64,000 bases of DNA, from the NCBI GenBank assembly GCA_030789695.1, contig CM061142.1:280543043-280607042 (forward strand), read 5' to 3'. Position numbers and translations under genes: made by a program. Shown piece after piece: positions 11,661 through 20,400 of the stretch (within the stretch, counting starts at the first letter, position 1; the number at the start of each line of letters is the position of its first letter). The notes under the pieces are model-generated. The model was not told the origin of the DNA. It saw nothing but the letters and a program-made list of their open reading frames with translations, and did not search any database. The stretch is from Scilla litardierei (Eukaryota; Streptophyta; Magnoliopsida; Asparagales; Asparagaceae).

Positions 11661-12486
11661 AAGCGGAAAAGGTACACAGTCGATTTTGTTCAGAATGTTC
11701 ATTTAAATAAAAATTATATCTATATTTCTATAGAAGGAATTAAACCGTATTGGGTTTGGTTTCCTAAAGGCTAACCCCTTGGACTCAATGTATAGAGTAC
11801 CATAAACGATCATATTTTTCAAGTACTCTAAACCAAGGAGGAGGAACGCAAATAATATACATGATTTGCGAGAAAAATAAACTTGCTTCGCAAAACTTAA
11901 TTATATGAATGTTTAAATGTTAGTTTAAATTTTTTTGCTTCATATAAATGCTTATATATGTTGATTATATTTGCTCGTGAAGATTTTTGGCCAAACATTC
12001 AAACCATCGCATTAAAACCCCCTCGGGATGAGAAAACTGCTCAACCCAGCAAGGAGTCGACTACCACCCCTAGGGAGTCGACTACCAGAGTGCTGAGCCG
12101 AAAATCTGTGTTTGATTTCCTGGTTTTTGACTAACTCCTATTGGGTTTTGTTTAACCTATTGGGTTCATATTCAAGGAATGACTTAAACCCACTAAGAGA
12201 AATAGATCCGAACCCTTCACTCTCAAGATCCAAATGCTATCATTCATCACTTCTCTTCATCCCAACATTTAAAACACCCTCAACCCATGCCCTAGGTAGC
12301 CAACTACCCCCTTTGAGATCATCTCCATTGAAATTTCTTGGGTTCTTGCTTTCTCTTCCTAGGAGCTCTCATTCCCTCATCTTCTTTCAAAGAGAACTTC
12401 AAAGATCATGGTATAATCTTTATGTCCTCTCTTGAATACTTCATTTTGCCTCTTTGAAATCCTTCATATTCCAGTTTACTATCAAC
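11661..12486 (+). other. Gag to second-ORF spacer where pol is missing
   Basis: About 0.8 kb is all that separates gag from the second ORF; a full copia pol needs around 4 kb. I see no pol remnants. The part from about 12040 to 12210 resembles the LTR region around 61800-62030 and contains the same paired motif and a decayed TATA region. Confidence 0.7.
12055..12083 (+). promoter_or_regulatory. Internal AGTCGACT doublet
   Basis: AGTCGACT occurs at 12055-12062 and 12076-12083, 21 bp apart, each within a GGAGTCGACTACC context. The same paired motif occurs in the 3' LTR (61815-61909). About 120 bp downstream, 12197-12209 reads GAGAAATAGATCC, where the LTR has TATAAATAGATCC. Confidence 0.6.
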
Positions 12487-13659
12487 ATGCCTTTTAAGAA
12501 AATGATTGGAAAGAGGAGGAAGATCAATGAATCCTCTTTAAGTGAAAGAGAGATCATTGAACCATAACTCTTTAAATCGACTTATTATGATAAGTTTATC
12601 AATATCACCAAAAGGTAAATTCTCCATGAGAGATTTGTCAAACTTGAGGATATTGAAAACTATGGAATTGATAGTATCCTAGAGTTACAAAATCTGTCCA
12701 ATTTGTTTCCATATGATAACATGTATCTCTGCTACCCAAGACTTGTCCACTTATTCTATGCTAACGTTGACACCGACCTTGCTAAATTTTGTTTCATCAC
12801 CAAAGTCCTTGACACCAAGCTTGTTATCACTATTAAATCATTAGTTCAGGCTTTAGGGATTCCTTTTACAGGAAAACTGCTAGATGAGATCGAAATGACC
12901 AATGGGGATATATTGGATAAAATGTACTTGCCTGGCAAATTTTTCCTAACTGAATTACCGTGTAGGGATCTTCGTTATCCCGGTACAATTCTGGAAAATA
13001 TTTTATCACACAATATAACCCAAAAGTCTGGCAGTCACTCTGTTCTGTCTGAGAAGCAAGCTAAGTGCATCTATGCTATGCTTGACAATATTCGAGTCAA
13101 TTGGTCCAGAGTTATCATGGACTCAATTCTTTCATCTGCTACTTCAAATAGACTTGCATCCCCTCTAGCTCATGGTCACTTTCTTACCATCCTCTTCCAT
13201 GCCTATGATATTCCTTGGGATAATGAAACTAAGGTTCTGGAACCTGCCTGTGTATTTGATGCGCATGCACTCAGCCGAATGGGTCTTCACAGAGACCTCG
13301 ATCAAAATGTTCCAGAAGAAAAGCTAGTTGGTGAAGCTAACTCAGCCTCAAGGAGGAAAGGTAAGAAACATGTTGTTGTTGATTCAGATGAAGAAGAGGA
13401 TGAAAGTGAAGAAGAAGAAGAAGAAGCGCCACCTGAGGATGTGCCTGATTACATCGTTGAGCTTCAACACATGCTCTTGAAGAAAATTGAGAATATGAAG
13501 ATTTCTCAAGAGAAAGGCTGTGAAAAGCTCAACCAGGAGGTACCTAATTTGAAGGAATTTGTGGCTCAAAGCAACAAAATGACCGAGAGGACCCTTGGTA
13601 TGATCCTTGATGAGATCAAAGAGCTGAACAATGAGAAGAAGAACGACGGATCTTCTTAA
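12487..13659 (+). pseudogene. Putative plant transposon/envelope-like protein, pseudogene
   Basis: An ATG at 12487 opens a frame continuing through two premature stops (12565 and 12616) into a 318-aa open stretch from 12703. The pattern is that of the 'putative plant transposon protein' family (Pfam PF20167 as I recall it), also annotated as envelope-like in SIRE and Athila/Calypso elements: an ER-type motif (HERFVKLEDI), then YPRLVHLFYANV, then ALGIPFTG. The C-terminus has a run of Asp/Glu (about residues 225-245 of the open part) and then a likely coiled coil rich in Lys, Glu and Leu. The function is unknown; I see no convincing signal peptide or membrane segment. It sits at the usual third-ORF position, but directly after gag because pol is absent. 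Confidence 0.7.
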
Positions 13660-13825
13660 ACTCATTTGGTGTAAATTTAAAAACAATGCTCTTTTGAAAC
13701 AATGCACTTTGGTTTTGTAATAATTTTTACTATGGTATGGTGGACTTAGACTTATGATATCAACTCTAGGAGTTGGAACAATGATTATGATTATGCTATG
13801 ACATGTGTTTAAAACATTGATATAT

Positions 13826-16008
13826 CATTCAAGTCTTATACACTAAAGATAAGGTGGGAGGCCGCAGGGTGGAGGCGCGCAAGCTACATGACTTCAACTA
13901 TTGTCTAATTGAATGTAAATTGCAGAATCTAAAAAGTACTGGGCAAAGACTGAGTTGGTGCAATAAACGTATGAGATCACGCCGTATAACAGCTCAATTG
14001 GATAGGGTGCTTTGCAATGAGAGTTGGATCAACAAGCTTCCTGATTCCTACTTTGAATATTTTGATCCGCTGACCAGTGATCATTCCCCCATGGTTGTCA
14101 ACCTCCACCATCGGGTATCTGCTGACCCCAAGCCTTTCAAATTTTACAATCACTGGATAAACTTGCCAGGTTTTTATGACACTGTTGAATCAAGCTGGGC
14201 ACAATATACTAGAGGCACCCCCATGTTTCGGCTGGCATTCAAACTACGGGATTTGAAATCTGAACTTAAAGGATGGGCAAGTCAACATCATGCTAGCAAT
14301 CCTATCCATTTGTGTCAGGCCCAGCTCGAAGCTACTAGGAAGCAGATTGGCCTTCACTCGGATATTGAGATTCAGGAGAAAGAAAATAAACTCTCTATTG
14401 AGCTCGAAAATTTACTTGATGTGGAAGAGGAAATGTTTCGCCAAAGAAGCAGACATGATTGGCTGGATTTGGGAGATAGGAATACAAGCTTCTTCTACAA
14501 TGTGATGAAATCTAGACAATGCCGCAATAGCTTAAAACACTTGGTTGATGTGAATGGTGATCTGTGCAAGTCTTATGGAGACATAAAGGCGGAGGTTGCA
14601 AAATACTATGAGTGCTTATATAATCAGAACAGTTATTGGAACGTGTTCCCAAAACTTGTTCCCAAAAAGAAGATTAAGCAGGATACTGCTAGATGGCTTG
14701 AAAGATGTATTACTACTGAGGAAATTAAATATGCAGTCTTTCAGATTGGCCCTTCCAAAGCGCCTGGGCCTGATGGGTTCAATGGCTTTTTCTTTCAACA
14801 CAATTGGAATCTAGTTGACACAGACGTTGTTGGTGCAGTCCAATCCTTTTTCAGATCTGGCTCTATGCTTAAACAGGTAAATCACACCTTCCTTACTTTG
14901 GTCCCTAAAGGCATTAATGCTTCAAATCTTGGAGATTACATGCCCATTGCCTGCTGCAATGTGATTTACAAGATTATTAGCAATATCTTATGCAATAGGC
15001 TACAGAGAATTATTCAACGGTTGGTATCTCCAAATCAGTCTGCTTTCCTCCAGGGGAGATTGATTTCTGACTGTGCCCTGCTTGCCCACGAGCAAATAAG
15101 AGATTTTAGCAATCCTATGGGATCTAGAGCATGCCTGAAACTTGATCTCAGAAAAGCCTTTGATAGCGTGAACAGGGAGTTTGTGTATTATATTCTTCAT
15201 CAGATGGGATTTGGTAGTAAGTTCATTCGATGGATCATGGAATGCCTATCTACAGCCACTTTTTCTGTTATGGGAAATGGTTCCCCGGTGGGTTTCTTTT
15301 GAGGGAACAGGGGACTCAGGCAAGGTGACCCGCTTTCACCCTATCTCTTTGTCATTGTCATGGAAACCTTCTCACTTCTCCTTGCCAAATCTCTGATTAA
15401 AGGAAGTATCCAGCCTATGAGACGGACGGGAGCTATCTCACATCTGTTATTTGCATATGATCTTTTTGTATTCTGTCGTGCTAATCGACAATCTTTTAGG
15501 GGCCTTAAAAATTTTCTTGAAGAGTTCAAAAATTTCACAGGTCTTGACATCAACTGGGAAAAGAGCAGATCTATGTTCAGCAAGGGAGTTAGAAATAAAG
15601 GGGAACTTGTGGATTACTTAGGAGCAAATCAAACACACACTATCACAACATATTTGGGCCTCCCCCTGTCTTCAAAATATCCCAAAGCTTATATGTATAA
15701 TCGGCTCATTGAAAAGTGCAGGAAAAGGCTGAGTGGTTGGACTTCTACGCTTTTATCCATTGCTAGGCGTATAGAGCTTGTGAGATCTGTCATCTATGGT
15801 ATGATTGCCTACTGGCTCAATGTTTATAGAATTCCAAATAATGTGTTGCGAACTCTGACATCTATATGTAGAAATTTCATCTGGGGTCAGACAAAGGCAT
15901 GGGCCTGGAGTGATTCTTGTAGACCGAAGGAGGAAGGGGGTGTTGGTCTACGATTGTTGTCTGATTTGAACCTTGCAGCGGGTATTAAGCTAACTTGGAG
16001 ACTCCTCG
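13826..16008 (+). pseudogene. LINE ORF2 pseudogene, endonuclease end and reverse transcriptase
   Basis: The reading begins within the exonuclease-endonuclease-phosphatase fold (VGGRRVEARK, later ITAQLDRVL and SDHSPMVV). It continues through the linker into reverse transcriptase: KAPGPDGFNGFFF, DYMPIACCNVIYK, NQSAFLQGRLISD, LDLRKAFDSVN, GLRQGDPLSPYLF and YLGLPL. A TGA at 15299-15301 interrupts the frame just before GNRGLRQGDP. The catalytic FADD box reads FAYD near 15450, a one-base change (GAT to TAT) that removes an essential metal-binding aspartate. LINE ORF2 nicks the target DNA and reverse-transcribes its own RNA in the nucleus; this copy cannot. The segment ends where the long-LTR element is inserted, and the last base is part of a codon completed at 59239. 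Confidence 0.92.
16004..16008. repeat. Target-site duplication CCTCG (left copy)
   Basis: CCTCG at 16004-16008 and again at 59234-59238 flanks the outer plus-strand long-LTR element. Joining the LINE through one copy restores its reading frame. Confidence 0.95.
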
Positions 16009-16551
16009 TGTAACGGTCGCCTTCCGACCGTAGATATTTTAGCGCGTATCTTTGTTGTTCGGGTGCACGTTTCCGTGTTTGATTTTTTTTATTTTTGTTA
16101 CTGCCTTCCGTAGTTCAGACGCACAACCAAACCCCGTTTTCACCACCCTCTCAGAGGCGCGAGTGCCCCGGCATTTTACTTGCAATTTTTGGATTTCGAG
16201 GGATCAAGCTGCTGTTCCCTTTTCTACTTATTAATTCTTTGATTATATATTTTTTTGGAACTATTATGAAGTTTCTGTATGTCCAACTAAAACAAACAAA
16301 TGATTATTAACCTTCTTTAGTATCCTAATCTAATTGGTCACGTATCCTAACCAAAGGAATCAACAGTTGGCTTTTAGAGGAAAGAAACAAATTATTTTTT
16401 TAATCTAACCTATTTTATATTTGACCTTATCCCTATCCTATCAACCTCTAACTGTACTCCTCCAAAAAAATTTCTCGCATTAACCCACGTCAATCTCACC
16501 CCTGCCCATTACATCCTTCCACGTACTGGCCTTCCTTTTTCACACCTACTC

Positions 16552-16558
16552 TATATGA
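16552..16558 (+). promoter_or_regulatory. TATA-like site of outer 5' LTR
   Basis: CTCTATATGAGAG about 543 bp into the LTR, the same relative position as the TATA box of the minus-strand LTR. The 3' LTR has the same site near 34626. Confidence 0.5.
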
Positions 16559-18347
16559 GAGAACCCTAAGGCAACCTAGGGTTTACAAAAAAAACGACAG
16601 CCGCACAAATTAAACCCTCGACCCAGACCATTTTCTCTCTTCTTCTCTTCAACGCGTGCCTGGCCATCTCCTCGCCATTAAAACCCATCTCCTCTCCACC
16701 GAAGCCTTCCTCCGGCCACCGGACTACCGCCCAGGCCTTCCTATGATCTGCAACCCGAAGAGACCCAGGCCGAAACCCTAAGCCACGGCCTGCTCTCCGT
16801 CCCTCGTCCTCGTGCAAAGCTCCTCCGGCGTCTCTCCTCCCTTCTCCTCCTCCACGCCCAGCCACATACTCCGGCCATCCCGCCGTTCCTCTCTTCCCTT
16901 CGCAGCCATCTCCCTCCGGTGAAACCCCTCAGTCATACTCCCGCCTCTCATCCTCCCTCGACACCGTCAAGCCCCGACTTCCGCTTCAGCACACCAAGCG
17001 CCTCACCGCCTTCTTCCCTGTTTTTCTTCTCCCTACCCCTGTTCGAAGCCCCGACCCACCGGTGTACCCCGCCTCTGTCCTCTCACCGGCGAACACCATC
17101 AACCCGTCGCCTTACTGAACCCTGCGGATCTCCTCCCCGCAACCGGCGACCCCGACCCCCTCATAACCGTGACTCCTCTCCCTACCCGATCACAGATCCT
17201 GATGCCTCCGACATCGCCATCATCATTATCTTTCCCCGGTGGCGATCCCGTCCTCCCTCCGATCGTTAAACACCGCCCAACGACTCCGACTGCAGGCTGC
17301 ATTCCCTATCCAGTCGCTGAATCCGTGCACCACCCCGAGCAACCCAGCGCTCCCTTCAACTGCACGCACCCGTATGCACTTACACGTAAGTGAGTTCCTT
17401 AATGCATGCTAATAATCAAGTTAACATATTATGCTCGTATAGTTTATAACCATGCGTGGAAGTGGGTTAACTTAGGACTTATAATTAGTTTTCTAAGTGG
17501 GTTAATGCCTTATGATCTAATTTTATGAAGTTGATAGGCATGTACAGATGACAGGACTTTATTGGGTGTATACACATATATTGTTATATGACAGCAAGTT
17601 GGATGTATAGAAATTTACATATGACTGTTTAATGTATGTAATATATTATATATTTTTATAATCAGTGTTATAAGTAGAGTGTATTTTAAATGATTAATAC
17701 CTTTAGCTTGATAAACTCTAAATTTAATGGCGCAGATAATTAAGTACGCCCCTTACTACCGTCTGGGATCTGACGATTCCCTCTTTGTTGCGCTACACAC
17801 ATTCGAGGAACCGGGGTGAGGGCGACGCGATCTGTTATTTCAGATACAACGTCAAAGCCTACCCGTGATTGTCGAACCAGGTTGGTCCCCCTAACTCATA
17901 GCAAACCCACACCGTAGAAAGCTAAACCCTAACTAAAATTGGACAACTCAAACTAAATTTACTTTTCCGCACCAGTAAAATGATGTCACTGTAGAAATCG
18001 ACCATCGGACAACTTTTCTGGGCACATAGGGTAGTGGTCGATCTAGGTTGAACAAACATCAATATGTGATTTCTAACGAATAGGATAGTCCCGGTAACCT
18101 AGACACGAACCCTAATAGGAATTTCTGAAAACAAGACCTGACACCATCAACGTGACACTATTTCAGACGGACTACTGCGAACGCGACGACTGGACGAGAC
18201 GCTCCGGACGGATGACACGCTCACCACCGCAGGCAAGTGTATCCCACTTGCACTTTTGGTCGTGCTTAGGCCTTAGTTGGTTAGAATTGATAACTGTGAA
18301 CAAAGAGAACCATATATGAAATGATAGCGTCCGGGACGACCCTTGAT

Positions 18348-18376
18348 GGCTCAGACTTGACGACGAAGTCTGAGCC
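18348..18376 (+). other. Hairpin with GACGACG loop
   Basis: Perfect 11-bp stem, arms GGCTCAGACTT and AAGTCTGAGCC, loop GACGACG. The stem is unrelated to that of the minus-strand LTR hairpins, but the loop (GACAACG there) and its TT/AA closure are kept. Copies occur at 37415-37443, near 43419, near 49653, near 55711 and at 58052-58080, the last with loop GACGACA. Confidence 0.85.
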
Positions 18377-18425
18377 TGACAACAACAACTTTTGACATCA
18401 TAGGGCTATCATGTGTGTGTGTGTG

Positions 18426-18430
18426 TGTGT
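18426..18430. repeat. Target-site duplication TGTGT (left copy)
   Basis: TGTGT at 18426-18430 and 30227-30231 flanks the Athila-like element. The target is a short (GT)n run in the host LTR. Confidence 0.9.
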
Positions 18431-18727
18431 TGATCACTCCTTATTTTACACTTTTTTCCCGCATGTTTGCATGCCATTTAGATCGCCCAAATCATGTTTT
18501 TCACGATATATCGACAATATTGCGATGCTTTTCACGATTTGTTGTTTCTGTCGCATTTCAGGTGATTTGGAGCGATTTGGAGTGATCTCGAGATACGCCT
18601 ACTCCAGAGTGTCACCGATGACCTCCCCGAGGGATATTTTGCTATTGGAGAGGAGCGGAAGAAGAAAGAACGTCGCAGGAGCGACGAGGAGGCCAAAATA
18701 AGCTGTTTGGGCATTTTTGGTGTCCCA

Positions 18728-19106
18728 CTCGGCCGAGTGAAGGAGCCACTTGGCCGACCAGCGAGACACCGCTCGGCCGACCAGATCAGACACGCTTCAT
18801 GTGTGCACTCGGCCGAGCGACGGAAGCCACATCGGCCGAGTGACGAGATCCCGTCCGCCCGAGTGGCACTCATACGAAGCCCATCAAAAATCGACAACTT
18901 ATTGTTTTTTTGTCTGCCTGAGCTTCAGAAGACCCACTCGGCCGAGTGGCAAATGCCGACCGCCCGAGTACTAAGAAGCCATCGGCCGAGTGACGACAAC
19001 TCACTCGGCCGAGCGACTCCCGAAGTGAAGACCCCCGAAGACCCAGACTTACTAGAAATTTACAGGGTTTCTCACTCGGCCGAGCGACTTTTGTCACTCG
19101 GCCGAG
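18728..19106 (+). promoter_or_regulatory. CTCGGCCGAG palindrome cluster in LTR U3
   Basis: Six exact copies start at 18728, 18808, 18937, 19004, 19075 and 19097. Near copies start at 18749, 18772, 18831 and 18981, plus two CGCCCGAG variants near 18856 and 18960. Neighbours within groups are 21-23 bp apart (18728/18749/18772, 18808/18831, 18981/19004, 19075/19097), about two helical turns. The cluster lies just upstream of the TATA-like site. Confidence 0.75.
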
Positions 19107-19192
19107 TGCGACGCGCTGCCTGTAGCGAAAATTTCGGATTTCAGGCTGCGCAGGGGCATTTTGGTCACAGTTTTTTGGACGATTTTGGGGGG

Positions 19193-19200
19193 TATTTAAC
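19193..19200 (+). promoter_or_regulatory. TATA-like site of Athila-like LTR
   Basis: GGGTATTTAACCCC, 87 bp downstream of the last CTCGGCCGAG motif. The expected transcription start is around 19225. Confidence 0.5.
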
Positions 19201-19584
19201 CCCTGTTTTTACCCTAGGTTAGAGAGCTTTTCTCTTAGATTTTTGCAGCTTTTTAGATTAACTTTTTAGCTTTATTCTTGTGATTGGAGAGGAGACAAAA
19301 GTTGATTTTTGTTGGATTATTTGAAGAACTCCATTGGTTTGTGTCTCTCTCCTCTAAAAATACTATTTTTATTGCTTATCTCAATATTGTGATGAATTCT
19401 TTTGTTAATTTCATTGATTATTTTTGTGTTTGTGCTATGAATTGTGAGTAGTCTCCACGTCTTGGGGCGTGGGGATGAACCCTACGAGCCCAATTTCAGA
19501 TTTGTGATGAATTAGTAGAAATTTTGCTAGAATTGCTATTAGGGTTAGATTGGGATCGATTTACTACGGATGGCTAGGTATTCA

Positions 19585-19895
19585 TATCGATTGGGATTTG
19601 CAAGAGATTGGATCCCAATTCGATAGGAAACCCTAGAAATCTGAATTGGGTTGGAATCGAATTTCCGTAGTATCGGTTTGCAAGAGATTGGGCCGATACT
19701 AGGGTTTCCGGTTGCAATTCCGTGCCGATACCCGTTTGCAAGAGATTGGACGGGTAGGAACTATCCCAACCTAGGTCGTGGCCCGAGTGTGCACGAGAGT
19801 GGGCTCGGGGCGCGATTGAACGATGATGTTGATCCTAATGCTAGCTTGCCTAGGGTAGGGTTTGCAAGAGATTGGACCCGAACCTAGGATAGCTA
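19585..19895 (+). other. Four tandem hairpins with identical 14-nt loop (5' LTR)
   Basis: The loop TTGCAAGAGATTGG is identical in all four; the stems are unrelated to each other but self-complementary. H1, 19585-19625: TATCGATTGGGAT with ATCCCAATTCGATA, one bulge. H2, 19668-19701: TAGTATCGGT with GCCGATACTA. H3, 19729-19756: TACCCGT with ACGGGTA. H4, 19842-19895: TAGCT, CCTAGG and GGGT paired with ACCC, CCTAGG and AGCTA across small internal loops. All lie downstream of the TATA-like site, so within the RNA leader. Confidence 0.85.
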
Positions 19896-20262
19896 TAGAC
19901 CGGCAACAGCGAGAGAGCGTGAGCTAGGTATTTCATTCAGTTGCAACTAGTTCATCCGAAATTTTATTCTAGCAACTTTGATACCAATGAACCACATTGA
20001 CGAAATACGGTGAGTAGCGGGGATTCCCCATTCCCTAGACGTCCTTTATTTGATTTGATATCTTCGTACTTTGTCTGACGATTGTGACAGGATCGACAAA
20101 GGCAAATTCTCTCTTTTCTGCTCTTAAATAGCCAGGTTGATTGGAGCGAGCACTTTCATTCGTCCTCCCTGTGTTCGATAACCCGCTCGCCGCTACACCG
20201 TGCGCTTGCGGTAAAACTACACGGTCGCACTTTTGGGTTACATTCCGGAGCGATCAAGTTTT

Positions 20263-20280
20263 TGGCGCCGTTGTCGGGGA
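20263..20280 (+). promoter_or_regulatory. Primer-binding site, tRNA-Asp
   Basis: TGGCGCCGTTGTCGGGGA, six bases after the LTR, is complementary to the 3' end of plant tRNA-Asp with one G-U pair. It is the characteristic Athila-group primer site. Confidence 0.9.
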
Positions 20281-20400
20281 GGCGATTGCGTTTGATGTTT
20301 TCACCCTAGCTATTTCTTTCTTTTTGTTTTTAATTCATTATTTTTTTACCTAACCCTTCCATTGTGCTAATCACTTCTTTGAAATTTTGTTTTCCCGTGC

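Larger units (their letters stand above)
16009..18430 (+). repeat. 5' LTR of outer element, first part
   Basis: U3 and most of the leader: a TATA-like site at 16552, a GC-rich exon-like block (16600-17385), an AT-rich intron-like block from 17386, a GCAAGTG/CACTTGC hairpin near 18233, and the GACGACG hairpin at 18348-18376. Open frames in the GC-rich block occur on both strands and are not supported as genes. Confidence 0.92.
18431..20256 (+). repeat. 5' LTR of Athila-like element
   Basis: Termini TGATCACTCC and GGAGCGATCA. In order: the CTCGGCCGAG motif cluster (18728-19106), a TATA-like site (19193), and four fixed-loop hairpins (19585-19895) in the predicted leader. The 171-aa open frame across the motif cluster is not supported as a gene. 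Confidence 0.95.

Noticed and set aside
18707..19222. A 171-aa frame across the CTCGGCCGAG cluster (and 28677-29192)
   Set aside because: The apparent Ser/Ala/Glu/Arg repeats come from the DNA palindromes. It lies upstream of the TATA-like site and resembles no protein family.
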